Shown in pieces: positions 1 to 7,714 of a stretch of 39,187 bases of DNA. The position numbers and the translations under genes were made by a program. This DNA comes from an uncultured Oscillibacter sp. (lineage in GTDB: Bacteria; Bacillota; Clostridia; Oscillospirales; Oscillospiraceae): NCBI GenBank assembly GCA_905234565.1, contig CAJOHW010000010.1, positions 1-39,187 on the forward strand. Direction: 5' to 3'. The notes beneath the pieces are model-generated. The model saw nothing but the letters and a program-made list of their open reading frames with translations. It searched no databases and was not told where the DNA came from. How positions within the stretch are numbered: position 1 is the first letter of the stretch; each line of letters starts with the position of its first letter.

Positions 1-1
1 G

Positions 2-688
2 TTATTCCCGTTCCAGCAGCATCCGGCAGCGGTCCAGATCCTCCGGAGTGGTGATTTTGAAGTTCCCCGGTTCCCCGGCCACCAGCACCATGTCCAGCCC
101 CCCCAGGGCCGCCGGTTCCGTGGCCCCCCGGATGGAGAGGATCCGGTCCGGCCCCAGGTCCTCGTTGGCGCTTAAGTACGGCCCCAGGCGGAAGGCCTCC
201 GGGGCCTGTCCGGCGTAGATGTGGTCCCGTTCCAGGAGGCGGGCAATCCGGACCCCGTCCCGGCTCTCATACACCGTGTCCGTCACCGGAAGCACGGGCA
301 TGACCCCCTCATGGCCCTCCATGGCCGTGAGACAGCGGCGCAGCAGGGCCTCCGGCACGAAGGGCCGGACGGCGTCGTGGACCAGCACCGCGTCCGACGG
401 ATGGAAGGTCCGGGACAGATCCCGGAGGCCGTTCAAAATAGACAGCTGCCGGGTTTTCCCGGGGTCCGAGAAGCCCAGAAACGGCAGGTTCCCCGGCATA
501 TCCGCCAGGATCGTGTCCCGCCAGGCAGGGGCCGCCACAATCTGTACCCCGTCCAGCAGGGCACACTTTGCAAGGCTGTCTAAGCACCAGGCAATGACCG
601 TCCTGCCCGCCACGGACACGTATTGTTTCGGCACGGCGGAGGGGAGCCGTTCCCCGGTTCCGCCGGATAATAACAGGGCGAGATTCAT
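2..688 (-). CDS. IspD/TarI-family CTP-dependent cytidylyltransferase
   Basis: The 228-residue protein belongs to the IspD/TarI nucleotidyltransferase family, which transfers CMP from CTP to a sugar or polyol phosphate in the cytoplasm. Visible family motifs are the glycine-rich GGTGERL loop (residues 9-15, with R14), PKQY with K21, VHDAVRPF with D105, VTDTV around 135-139, R154, and NFKITTPEDL with K211. These correspond to the CTP- and metal-binding positions of E. coli IspD. Length is normal. The TDEAS segment of IspD is replaced here by GATEPAA, so the acceptor may not be methylerythritol phosphate. It is the last visible gene of a three-gene operon, 8 bp after the epimerase. That context (a sugar-phosphate epimerase and a CysC-like kinase) suggests a CDP-sugar or CDP-polyol route as an alternative to the MEP pathway. 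Family confidence is high, substrate confidence low, so no symbol is given. Confidence 0.85.
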   Translation of the reverse strand: MNLALLLSGGTGERLPSAVPKQYVSVAGRTVIAWCLDSLAKCALLDGVQIVAAPAWRDTILADMPGNLPFLGFSDPGKTRQLSILNGLRDLSRTFHPSDAVLVHDAVRPFVPEALLRRCLTAMEGHEGVMPVLPVTDTVYESRDGVRIARLLERDHIYAGQAPEAFRLGPYLSANEDLGPDRILSIRGATEPAALGGLDMVLVAGEPGNFKITTPEDLDRCRMLLERE

Positions 689-696
689 AAGCGGCC

Positions 697-1362
697 TCAG
701 TCAAAGCGCAGGGCGCGGATGTCCCGGAGGATCTCCCCGTAGGGACGGCCCTTGCCGAACAAAAGGGTGGTGCCCAGCACAAAGCCCGACACGCCCATAG
801 GGGCGAAGGTTTGGATCTTGTCGGCTCCGCAGGCCCCGTCCCAGTAGACGGAGAAGTCCATCTCCCGGCGCAGGGCCAGGAGCCGCTTGTACTTCTCCCC
901 CACATAGGGCAGGTACATCTGTCCGGCGTTGCCGGGGTTCACGGTCATCACCAGCACCTTTTTCACAATCCGCAGCATTTCCATCACCGTCTCCACGCTG
1001 GTGCCGGGATTGATGGCGATGCCGGGGATCATCCCGGCGTCGATGACCTTTTGCAGGGTGGTGGAGGGGTGGTACTCCGCCTCAGGGTGGATATAGACCG
1101 TGTCCCCGGGATGGAGGCGCTTTAGAAACAGGTGGATGTTGGTGTTGGGATGCTCAATCATGAGGTGGACATCCAAGGGCGTGTCCGTAGCGGAGCGGAT
1201 ATAGCGCAGGTCGTTGAGGGACATGGCGAAGTTGGGCACGTACCGCCCGTCCATAATGTCGATGTGGAAGGAGTCGATGCCCGCGGCGTCCAGTTCCCGC
1301 ACTTCCCGCTCTAAATGTCCGTAGTCCGCGCACATCATGGAGGCCATCAGTTCAAAGGACAT
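697..1362 (-). CDS. Ribulose-phosphate 3-epimerase family (AlsE/Rpe-like) epimerase
   Basis: This 221-residue TIM-barrel epimerase resembles ribulose-5-phosphate and D-allulose-6-phosphate 3-epimerases. Seen directly: HIDIMDG with H33, D35 and D38, followed by VPNF; the DVHLMIEHP segment carrying the metal-ligand histidine; and MTVNPGNAGQ, the usual MTVNPGFGGQ with changed residues. The second catalytic acid is kept as WDGA, where most family members have VDGGI. The start at 1362 gives the conserved N-terminus MSFELMAS and lies 4 bp after the kinase stop, so translation is probably coupled. The altered VDGGI and GFGGQ motifs and the neighbours argue that this is a dedicated paralogue for a keto-sugar phosphate, not the housekeeping Rpe. 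Substrate is not determined. Confidence 0.85.
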   Translation of the reverse strand: MSFELMASMMCADYGHLEREVRELDAAGIDSFHIDIMDGRYVPNFAMSLNDLRYIRSATDTPLDVHLMIEHPNTNIHLFLKRLHPGDTVYIHPEAEYHPSTTLQKVIDAGMIPGIAINPGTSVETVMEMLRIVKKVLVMTVNPGNAGQMYLPYVGEKYKRLLALRREMDFSVYWDGACGADKIQTFAPMGVSGFVLGTTLLFGKGRPYGEILRDIRALRFD

Positions 1363-1366
1363 GGGA

Positions 1367-1915
1367 TCACGCCTCCGTTTCCTCCGGGAAGAAGGCGGCT
1401 TCCATCCGGGCCACGATCTCCTCCGGCGTCTCCTGGCCGTCGTTCTCCACCACGAAATCCGGATTCTGGGGCTCGTCGTAAGGAAGGTCCACGCCCACCA
1501 CGTTTTTCTCATCGGAGGCGTACAGGCGGGCTTTCCGGCGCACCAGGGTGTCCCAGCTGGCCTTGATATAGATCTCCTTATAGTTTTCGATATACTTCCG
1601 GTTCCAGTCGCGCACCTCGTCGTACAGGGAGATGCTGCAGCACACCACGTCAAAGCCCTGATCCGTCAACAGGCGGCACCAGGGGAACATCCGCTTTGCG
1701 CCCATCAGCCGGGCCTGTGTGGTATAGGCCTTGGGGGAACGCTCCACGGAGCCCCGGGACAGGCCGGGGATGTGGGCGGCGCGGATCTGATCCCCGTCCA
1801 CCAGGATCACATTGCCCCTGCGGGCTTTCAGGCGGCGGTAGAACAGTCCGCCAATGGTGGTTTTTCCCGCTCCGGCCAGTCCGGTAAAAAAATACAGTGT
1901 TCCTTTTTCGCTCAT
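1367..1915 (-). CDS. CysC-like (adenylylsulfate kinase family) P-loop kinase
   Basis: The 182-residue protein has a Walker A motif GLAGAGKTT near its N-terminus, then VDGDQIR (the LDGDNVR motif of APS kinase) and a C-terminal block VVGVDLPYDEPQNPDF matching the F-TGID-YE-P region of CysC. The DRKENIRR helix that contacts adenylylsulfate in CysC is not conserved (SVERSPKAYTTQ instead), and no sulfate-assimilation gene is nearby. CysC-like kinases are known in glycan pathways, for example the cytidine diphosphoramidate kinase of the Campylobacter capsule. An upstream in-frame TTG at 1951 exists, but it lies only a few bases from the predicted transcription start, so ATG 1915 is preferred. First gene of the operon with the epimerase and cytidylyltransferase. 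Role in a CDP-linked surface-glycan precursor is inference. Confidence 0.75.
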   Translation of the reverse strand: MSEKGTLYFFTGLAGAGKTTIGGLFYRRLKARRGNVILVDGDQIRAAHIPGLSRGSVERSPKAYTTQARLMGAKRMFPWCRLLTDQGFDVVCCSISLYDEVRDWNRKYIENYKEIYIKASWDTLVRRKARLYASDEKNVVGVDLPYDEPQNPDFVVENDGQETPEEIVARMEAAFFPEETEA

Positions 1916-1966
1916 GGCATCCGCACCCCGCTTATGTAGTCCGATCCGCAAGTCCGGATCTAAACA

Positions 1967-1995
1967 ATCTTACCACAAAATTCAGTACAGCGCAA
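1967..1995 (-). promoter_or_regulatory. Sigma-A promoter of the kinase-epimerase-cytidylyltransferase operon
   Basis: On the minus strand TTGCGC (1995-1990) is followed after 17 bp by TAAGAT (1972-1967), preceded by TGG as an extended -10. The predicted start lies near 1960, giving a leader of about 45 nt to ATG 1915. Confidence 0.6.
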
Positions 1996-2020
1996 CCCCC
2001 GGACCGCCCCGGATCGCCGC

Positions 2021-2070
2021 GAACCGCACGGATTGCACGGGATTGCACAAGATCGCACGAGATCGCACGG
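2021..2070. repeat. Tandem imperfect decamers upstream of the operon promoter
   Basis: Five consecutive units of about 10 bp each carry the core GCAC, at 2026, 2035, 2045, 2055 and 2065. The last four are exact decamers of the form GATYGCACRR (minus-strand reading YYGTGCRATC). They end about 25 bp upstream of the -35 box of the kinase operon and abut the TRAP terminator. Helically phased spacing suggests a multi-site regulator target, but a neutral microsatellite-like repeat is possible. Confidence 0.6.
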
Positions 2071-2076
2071 ACAAAT

Positions 2077-2102
2077 AGGCCGTCCCGGAACTGGGACGGC
2101 CT
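2077..2102 (-). terminator. Intrinsic terminator after the TRAP permease gene
   Basis: A perfect 10-bp stem (AGGCCGTCCC / GGGACGGCCT) with a 6-nt loop lies 24 bp after the permease stop. On the minus strand it is followed only by ATTTGT, so the U-tract is weak. Confidence 0.6.
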
Positions 2103-2126
2103 GATGGATTGGGTTCCGCGGTTTCC

Positions 2127-4073
2127 TTACGCGGCTTTGCCGGAGCGCTGGAGCGCCACCACCGCCGCCACGGTCACAAGGCCCAGCACATCCGTCAGGG
2201 CCCCGGGGATCATCATGCACAGTCCCCCCGCCGCAATCAGGACCCGGAACAGGGGGTTCATGGGACGGTACAGGCAGCCGTTCAGGGCGGCGGCGATGCC
2301 GAACAGCCCCGCCAGGGACGTGATCACAATCAATCCCACGTTCAGCCAGCCCAGGACGCCTTCTACCCCCACAAAGAGCATGGAGGGGTTCAGGGCGAAG
2401 ATGTAGGGCACGATAAAGGCCGCAATGGCCAGCTTTGTGGCGTTGAAGGCGGTTTTCATGGGCGGGGCCTTGGCAATGGCGCTTCCGGCGTAGGCCGCCA
2501 ACGCCACGGGAGGCGTGATGTCCGCCACGATGCCGAAATAGAACACGAAGAAATGGGCCGCCATAGTGGGGATCCCAATGGCGGGATTGGTCAGAATGGG
2601 GGCACAGGTAGCGGCCATAATGCAGTAGTTGGCCGTGGTGGGGACCCCCATGCCCAGGACGATGCAGCACAGCATAGTCAGCACCAGGGCAATGAAGGCG
2701 TGTCCCCGGGAGACGGACACAATGGCGGTGATGAGCATGGAGGCAAGGCCCGTGGACGTAATGCATCCGGCCACGATCCCCGCCATAGCGCAGGCCACCG
2801 CCACGGTGATGGTGCCCCGGGCCCCGGCTTCCAGGGCGTCGATGAATTTCTCCACCGTCAGCCGCTCCTGCGGATAGAACAGGCCGTTCAAAAGCCCCAC
2901 AACGACGGCAGCTAAAATCGCAATGGCGGCGGAGTAGGCCATGGACCGCAGAGACGTGGACACCAGCCACACCAGAATCACCAGGGGCAGCAGGAGGTAG
3001 AGTTTCTTCACCAGGGTCCGGAACTGGGGCAGTTCCTCCCGGGGGATGCCCTTCAATCCCAGTTTCCGGGCCTCTAAGTGGACGGCGATATAGATTCCCG
3101 TGAAGTACAGCACGGCGGGCAGGACCGCGGTTGCGGCTACCCGGGCGTAACTGACGTTCATATACTCCGCCATCAAAAACGCCGCCGCCCCCATAATGGG
3201 GGGCATGATCTGTCCCCCGGTGGAGGCCGCCGCCTCTACCGCCCCGGCGAATTCCCCCCGGTAGCCCGTGCGCTTCATCATGGGGATGGTGACGGACCCC
3301 GTGGTGACGGTGTTGCCCACGGAGGAGCCGGACACCATGCCGCACAGGGCGGAGGAGATCACCGCCACTTTGGCAGGGCCTCCGGCGGAGGATCCGGCGA
3401 TGGAGTTCGCTAATTGGATAAAGAAATTGGAGATGCCGGTCCGCTCCAAAAACGCGCCGAAGATGATGAACACCACGATGTATTTGGCGCACACGTCAAT
3501 GGGCGTGTTCATGATGCCGTTTTTGTTGTAGTACAGGTCGTAGATCACCTTTCCGAACCGGGTGGTGGCGAAGGTGTAAACCATCAGGGCCCCCACCACC
3601 ACCAGAATGGGCAGGCCCACGCTGCGGCGGCACAGCTCCATGAGAGCCAGGATGGAACACACCGCCATAGCGGTCATCAGGGGGCTGTCGGTGATGTTGT
3701 CCGCCAGGCGCACCAGGGACACGGCGTTGAGGGAGTAGTAGATCAACGGTCCCGCCCCCAGGACCATAATGAGGATATCGTACCAGGGCAGGGTGTTGGG
3801 CCGCACGTCCCCCTTCCGGGCGGGATAGTTTAAGTAGCCGATGATTAGGATCATGGCCAGGAACCGGGTCAGGCTGATTTGGAACATTCCCCGGAAGGTC
3901 AGGGTGTTCACCACGCAGTACACCGAAAACAGGGCCATGAGGCAGCGGATCACCAGTTTGGGCGTCCCCTCCCAGATGCGCACGTTGGATTCCCGGTCGT
4001 ACTTCTTCATAACCGCTTCTACGTCCGCCGCCGTGCCGATGTCCAGCCGTCCTTTCGCGTCCTCTTTGCTCAT
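2127..4073 (-). CDS. TRAP transporter permease, fused DctQ-DctM (TAXI type)
   Basis: The 648-residue polytopic membrane protein is the fused small plus large permease of a TRAP transporter, which uses an ion gradient to import a substrate delivered by a periplasmic-type receptor. The first 100 or so residues after a soluble start form the DctQ-like four-helix part. The DctM-like part begins near the GAFLERTGISNFF segment and contains the conserved glycine/serine-rich GMVSGSSVGNTVTTG, AAASTGGQIMPPIMG and GMGVPTTANY stretches that line the transport path. The ATG at 4073 follows a good AGGAAAGGAG site. It lies downstream of the TAXI receptor gene on the same strand, separated by a hairpin at 4108-4134, so both probably share one promoter with reduced permease expression. 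The substrate cannot be told from sequence; TAXI systems often carry glutamate or other dicarboxylates. Confidence 0.92.
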   Translation of the reverse strand: MSKEDAKGRLDIGTAADVEAVMKKYDRESNVRIWEGTPKLVIRCLMALFSVYCVVNTLTFRGMFQISLTRFLAMILIIGYLNYPARKGDVRPNTLPWYDILIMVLGAGPLIYYSLNAVSLVRLADNITDSPLMTAMAVCSILALMELCRRSVGLPILVVVGALMVYTFATTRFGKVIYDLYYNKNGIMNTPIDVCAKYIVVFIIFGAFLERTGISNFFIQLANSIAGSSAGGPAKVAVISSALCGMVSGSSVGNTVTTGSVTIPMMKRTGYRGEFAGAVEAAASTGGQIMPPIMGAAAFLMAEYMNVSYARVAATAVLPAVLYFTGIYIAVHLEARKLGLKGIPREELPQFRTLVKKLYLLLPLVILVWLVSTSLRSMAYSAAIAILAAVVVGLLNGLFYPQERLTVEKFIDALEAGARGTITVAVACAMAGIVAGCITSTGLASMLITAIVSVSRGHAFIALVLTMLCCIVLGMGVPTTANYCIMAATCAPILTNPAIGIPTMAAHFFVFYFGIVADITPPVALAAYAGSAIAKAPPMKTAFNATKLAIAAFIVPYIFALNPSMLFVGVEGVLGWLNVGLIVITSLAGLFGIAAALNGCLYRPMNPLFRVLIAAGGLCMMIPGALTDVLGLVTVAAVVALQRSGKAA

Positions 4074-4107
4074 AGGTCCGCTCCTTTCCTGTATGTAATG
4101 AGAGAAA

Positions 4108-4134
4108 GATCGCGGCGGAGGTTCCGCCGCGATC
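4108..4134 (-). terminator. Hairpin between TRAP receptor and permease genes
   Basis: A perfect 12-bp stem (GATCGCGGCGGA / TCCGCCGCGATC) with a 3-nt loop lies in the 106-bp gap. On the minus strand it is followed by TTTCTCT. It looks like a leaky intrinsic terminator, or a 3'-stabilising hairpin, that keeps receptor mRNA above permease mRNA. Confidence 0.7.
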
Positions 4135-4179
4135 TCCGCAAGTCTTGTTTTAAGCGCGCTCTTTACAACATTGCCAGCC

Positions 4180-5157
4180 TTATTTCGTGGGCACCGTGTA
4201 CCCCTTTTCGCTGAAATACTTCGCCGCGCCGGGGTGATAGGGCACGGAGGTCACGGAGGAGGCAAAGTCCAGATTCAGTTCCGCGCCCTTGGCGTGGGAG
4301 GCGGTGATGGTTTCGATGTTGTCAAAGACGCTGGAGACAAAGTTATAGGCGTCGTCCTCGGACAGGTCGTCCCGGGCGATGACCACCGCGCCCACAGCCA
4401 CCGTGGTCACGTCCTCCGGCATATTGTAGGTGTCGGCGGGAATCACGGTTTTCGTATAATAGGGGGAGGCGGACAGCAGGGTGTCGATGTGTTCGTCATC
4501 CAGGCTCACCAGGTACACGGACCGGGAGGCGGACAGGGAGGTGACGGCGGTGGTGGGGGCACCGGCCACGATGAAGGCGGCGTCGATCTTGCCGTCCTGG
4601 AGGCTCTCGGCGCTGGTGCCGAAGGACTCGTACACCGGGTTCAAGCCCGAAGTCACGTCAATGCCGTAGGCGCTGAGGATATCCAGGGCGTTGAAGTACA
4701 CGCCGGACCCGGCCTCGCCTACGGAGACGGTTTTCCCTGCCAGGTCGGCAACGCTCCGGATTTCCGGGTTCAGCGTGACGATCTGCACCTGCTCCATGTA
4801 GAGGGCGGCGATGGTGGAGAAGTCCGTCACCGGTTCGGTGAAGAGATTGGTGCCGTTATAGGCGTAGGCCATGACATCGGACTGGACAAAGCCCAGCTGG
4901 GCATCCCCTTTGGAGAGGGCCCCGATGTTGGCCTGGGAGCCGCCGGAGCTGATGGCCGTGACGGTGGTATTGGTGGTGCTGCTGACCTGGCCCGCCAGGA
5001 CGCTGCCGAAGGCGAAATAGGTGCCCTGGTCGTTGCCGGTGCTGAACTTCAGGTTTCCGCCGGTGGACACGGCGCTGCCGCCGTCCCCGCCGCCGCAGCC
5101 GGCCAGGATCCCTGCCGTCAGCAGGGCGCACAGCAGAAGGCACAGTTTTTTCCTCAT
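4180..5157 (-). CDS. TAXI-family TRAP transporter solute receptor (lipoprotein)
   Basis: The 325-residue protein starts with a type II signal peptide: positively charged MRKK, a hydrophobic core and a LAGC lipobox with the lipidated cysteine at residue 21. It should therefore be anchored outside the membrane. The mature part fits the TAXI (TRAP-associated extracytoplasmic immunogenic) family: an early KFSTGNDQGTYFAFG strand, SGGSQANIGALSKGDAQLGF, an AGKTVSVGEAGSGVYFNA segment and the C-terminal PYHPGAAKYFSEKG tail typical of the family. Length is normal. It is the first gene of the operon with the fused permease, starting at ATG 5157 behind GAGGATGA and a near-consensus promoter. The ligand is unknown. 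Confidence 0.92.
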   Translation of the reverse strand: MRKKLCLLLCALLTAGILAGCGGGDGGSAVSTGGNLKFSTGNDQGTYFAFGSVLAGQVSSTTNTTVTAISSGGSQANIGALSKGDAQLGFVQSDVMAYAYNGTNLFTEPVTDFSTIAALYMEQVQIVTLNPEIRSVADLAGKTVSVGEAGSGVYFNALDILSAYGIDVTSGLNPVYESFGTSAESLQDGKIDAAFIVAGAPTTAVTSLSASRSVYLVSLDDEHIDTLLSASPYYTKTVIPADTYNMPEDVTTVAVGAVVIARDDLSEDDAYNFVSSVFDNIETITASHAKGAELNLDFASSVTSVPYHPGAAKYFSEKGYTVPTK

Positions 5158-5207
5158 GGTCTCATCCTCTTTTCTTCCAGATTCCGTTTTCCACGGGGCT
5201 GTCCCCT

Positions 5208-5236
5208 ATGATACCGTATCTTTTCGGGTTTTGCAA
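5208..5236 (-). promoter_or_regulatory. Sigma-A promoter of the TAXI-TRAP operon
   Basis: On the minus strand TTGCAA (5236-5231), 17 bp spacer, TATCAT (5213-5208). The leader to ATG 5157 is about 45 nt. It points away from the CoA-transferase promoter about 100 bp away. Confidence 0.65.
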
Positions 5237-5318
5237 GGGTTTTGTGGCTCCTTTTCGCCCCATCCAGCCCAGCGCCGGGATGATTTGTGATAAATTTCAC
5301 AGTTTGGCCGGATTCCGG

Positions 5319-5347
5319 TTGCATTTTCCCCGGACCGCTGGTATAAT
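5319..5347 (+). promoter_or_regulatory. Sigma-A promoter of the CoA-transferase gene
   Basis: TTGCAT (5319-5324), 17-bp spacer, TATAAT (5342-5347) preceded by TGG as an extended -10. The leader to ATG 5420 is about 65 nt. Confidence 0.75.
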
Positions 5348-5419
5348 GGGGACGCTGTGCGGAGGCGCACGGAAGCGATTTCTTTACTTTGCGATTTTAC
5401 GGTGCGGGAGGATATGACC

Positions 5420-6766
5420 ATGTCGATTGCGCAAGAGTATGAGCGGAAGCTGGCGGCCCCCGAGGAGGCGGCAAAGCTCGTGAAGTCCGGGGACTGGATC
5501 GATTACGGCTGGTGCGTCTGCACCCCCGTGGCGGTGGACAAGGCCCTGGCAGAACGCTGGCAGGAACTGACGGATGTGAAGGTCCGGGGGGGTATCCTGC
5601 TGCACCGTCCCGCCATTTTCGACGTGCCCGACGCGCCGGAGCACTTTGTGTGGAACTCCTGGCATATGTCCGGCATCGAGCGCAAGGCCATTGCCGAGGG
5701 CATCGCCTTCTACTGCCCCCTGCGCTATTCGGAGCTTCCCGGCTGGTACCGCAACTGCATCACCCCGCCCCGGGTGGCCATCTTCCAGGTGTCCCCCATG
5801 GACCAGCACGGCTACTTCACCTTCGGCCCCTCCGCTTCCCATATGCGGGCGGTGTGCGACGTGGCGGACATGATCATCGTGGAGGTCAACAAGAACGTGC
5901 CCGTGTGTCTGGGGGGCTTTGACAACTGCGTCCATATCAGCGAGGTCACCATGGTGGTGGAGGGGGACAACCCGCCTATGGAGATTATGGGCGGTGCCAC
6001 CACCCCCTCCGAGGTGGATATGGCGGTGGCCAAACTGGTGGTGGAGGAGATCCCCGACGGGGCCTGTTTGCAGCTGGGCATCGGCTCTATGCCCAACACC
6101 ATCGGCAAGCTCATCGCGGAGTCCGATCTCAAGGACTTAGGGGTCCAGACGGAGATGTACGTGGACGCCTTTGTGGACATTGCCGCCGCCGGAAAGATCA
6201 CCGGGGCCAGGAAGCCCTTCGACCGGGGACGCCAGTCCTACGCCTTCGCGGCGGGAACCCAGAAGCTCTATGACTACCTCCACAACAACCCCGCCTGTAT
6301 GGCGGCCCCCGTCAGCTACACCAACGACATCGCCCGGGTGGCCCAGATCGACAACTTCATCTCCATCAACGGCGCGGTGGACATTGATCTCTTCGGCCAG
6401 GTGTCCTCCGAGTCCTCCGGCCTCCGGCAGATCTCCGGGGCCGGCGGACAGCTGGACTTCGTCATGGGGGCCTACCTCTCCAAGGGGGGCAAGAGCTTCA
6501 TCTGCTGTTCCTCCGCCGTGAAGGACAAGAAAACCGGGGAGCTGAAATCCCGGATCCGGCCCACTTTGGTAGAAGGCTCCGCCGTCACCTGCACCCGGCC
6601 CAACCTCCACTATCTGGTGACGGAGTACGGCAAGTTCAACGTCAAGGGCAAGTCCACCTGGGAGCGGGCGGAGGGCCTCATCGGCATTGCCCACCCCCAG
6701 TTCCGGGAGGAACTGATCGCCGCGGCGGAAAAGATGCACATCTGGCGCCGGTCCAACAAGCGGTAA
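5420..6766 (+). CDS. Acetyl-CoA hydrolase/transferase family CoA-transferase
   Basis: The 448-residue cytoplasmic enzyme belongs to the family that includes 4-hydroxybutyrate CoA-transferase and butyryl-CoA:acetate CoA-transferase; these swap CoA between acyl groups through a glutamyl-CoA thioester. The probable catalytic glutamate is E245 in VQTEM, just after [13 protein letters not shown], and a late [10 protein letters not shown] segment matches the CoA-binding GxGGQxDF motif. Length matches the family. ATG 5420 is chosen over ATG 5414 and upstream codons because GGAGG (5407-5411) lies 8 nt before it. The gene is single, with its own promoter and terminator, divergent from the TAXI-TRAP operon. 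In a gut anaerobe the likely role is short-chain acid fermentation or uptake of an organic acid, but the donor and acceptor are not determined. Confidence 0.88.
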   Translation: MSIAQEYERKLAAPEEAAKLVKSGDWIDYGWCVCTPVAVDKALAERWQELTDVKVRGGILLHRPAIFDVPDAPEHFVWNSWHMSGIERKAIAEGIAFYCPLRYSELPGWYRNCITPPRVAIFQVSPMDQHGYFTFGPSASHMRAVCDVADMIIVEVNKNVPVCLGGFDNCVHISEVTMVVEGDNPPMEIMGGATTPSEVDMAVAKLVVEEIPDGACLQLGIGSMPNTIGKLIAESDLKDLGVQTEMYVDAFVDIAAAGKITGARKPFDRGRQSYAFAAGTQKLYDYLHNNPACMAAPVSYTNDIARVAQIDNFISINGAVDIDLFGQVSSESSGLRQISGAGGQLDFVMGAYLSKGGKSFICCSSAVKDKKTGELKSRIRPTLVEGSAVTCTRPNLHYLVTEYGKFNVKGKSTWERAEGLIGIAHPQFREELIAAAEKMHIWRRSNKR

Positions 6767-6793
6767 GCGTTCCAAAAACGGGCAGGATACAAC

Positions 6794-6831
6794 CCGCCCC
6801 TTCCCAATTCGGGAGGGGGCGGCTATTTTTT
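6794..6831 (+). terminator. Intrinsic terminator of the CoA-transferase gene
   Basis: A 12-bp GC-rich stem (CCGCCCCTTCCC / GGGAGGGGGCGG, one G-T pair), 5-nt loop AATTC and a T6 run at 6826-6831. It stands between convergent genes. Confidence 0.9.
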
Positions 6832-6835
6832 AGTT

Positions 6836-7492
6836 TTAGTTTTCCTCCGTCAGGAACCGCTCCAATTCCTCCGCGCTGTGTACGATCACTTTGGCCCCGG
6901 CCTGTTCCAGTTCCCCCGGTTCCGCGTAACCGAAGAACTCCGCCCCGGCGCAGTCGATGCCGCAGGCTTTTGCCCCTTCTGCGTCGTATTTCCGGTCCCC
7001 TACCATCAGTACCCCGGACCAGTCTTTTTCCGGTACCTGTAAGCGTTTCAATGCCGCCCGGATCACCGTCTCCTTGTCCCAGTCCGCCCCGTCCGGACTG
7101 CCCACGATCTCCCGGAAAAAGGGCGCGTAGCCGTAGTGTTCACAAATCGGACGGCACTGGGACTCCGGTTTAGAGGACGCCAGGGCCAGTACCACGCCCC
7201 GATCCCCCAGCCGTGCGCACAGCTCCCTCATGCCCGGGGCGGCGGCGGCCTCATACATCCCGCCAGTTCCGTAATGCCGCCGGAAAACCTCCATGGCCTG
7301 ACGGACCTGGCCCTGGTCCATGCCCTGGCTTGCAAAGGAGTTTTGCAGCGGCGGGCCGATGAACCGGGACAGGGTGTCCTCCCCAGGCACGGGCCTGCCC
7401 AGTTCCCGGAACGTCTCCTGTAAGCACCGCAGCAGCCCCGGTTTGGAGTCCGTCAGGGTGCCGTCCAAATCGAACAAGATCGTATGGTACAT
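6836..7492 (-). CDS. HAD-superfamily phosphatase (phosphoglycolate phosphatase-like)
   Basis: The 218-residue protein is a Cap-1 type HAD hydrolase of the Gph/PGMB subgroup. Motif I is FDLDGTLTD with nucleophile D8 and acid D10; motif II is the serine in LALASSKPE; the motif III lysine is in the DWDKETV region; motif IV is MVGDRKYDAEGAK with the metal-binding aspartates. The helical cap lies between about residues 15 and 85. Such enzymes remove phosphate from small metabolites (phosphoglycolate, sugar phosphates, pyrophosphate), and the substrate cannot be fixed from sequence. ATG 7492 follows AGGGAGGG. It is a single gene, convergent with the CoA-transferase and divergent from dapF, with its own promoter. 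Confidence 0.88.
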   Translation of the reverse strand: MYHTILFDLDGTLTDSKPGLLRCLQETFRELGRPVPGEDTLSRFIGPPLQNSFASQGMDQGQVRQAMEVFRRHYGTGGMYEAAAAPGMRELCARLGDRGVVLALASSKPESQCRPICEHYGYAPFFREIVGSPDGADWDKETVIRAALKRLQVPEKDWSGVLMVGDRKYDAEGAKACGIDCAGAEFFGYAEPGELEQAGAKVIVHSAEELERFLTEEN

Positions 7493-7519
7493 TTTCTATC
7501 CCTCCCTTGTCGCCGCAAG

Positions 7520-7548
7520 AGCATACCACGTTTTGCCCCTCCGCGCAA
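7520..7548 (-). promoter_or_regulatory. Sigma-A promoter of the HAD phosphatase gene
   Basis: On the minus strand TTGCGC (7548-7543), 17 bp, TATGCT (7525-7520) with an extended -10 TGG. The leader to ATG 7492 is about 20 nt. Confidence 0.55.
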
Positions 7549-7645
7549 GGGGGACGGCGGAGGGGACGGGTTCCCCGCCTTGTGAAAGGGCCGAAAGAAG
7601 CCGCCGTTTTTCGGCGTTTTTCCAGTGTTCCCCAGGGGGAGAGTG

Positions 7646-7654
7646 TGGTATAAT
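7646..7654 (+). promoter_or_regulatory. Extended -10 promoter of dapF
   Basis: TGGTATAAT at 7646-7654 is a consensus extended -10. The -35 region at 17-bp spacing (TGTTCC) is poor, as is common with extended -10 promoters. It lies about 60 bp before the GTG start of dapF. Confidence 0.6.
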
Positions 7655-7714
7655 GAGTCATTCCCCTCTTGTGGGAAACTTTTGCGCAGACTTTTGCGCG
7701 GGGAGGCGGCGGCG

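Noticed and set aside
1367-1915. Calling the kinase cysC of sulfate assimilation
   Set aside because: The APS-contacting helix is not conserved and no sulfate activation or reduction genes are near.
1916-1951. Upstream TTG start (1951) for the CysC-like kinase
   Set aside because: It would begin within about 10 nt of the predicted transcription start and adds 12 residues unlike the family; ATG 1915 starts at the conserved region.
2021-2070. CRISPR array or iteron origin from the decamer repeats
   Set aside because: Units are only 10 bp with no spacers, no cas or replication gene is near, and the array abuts a promoter.
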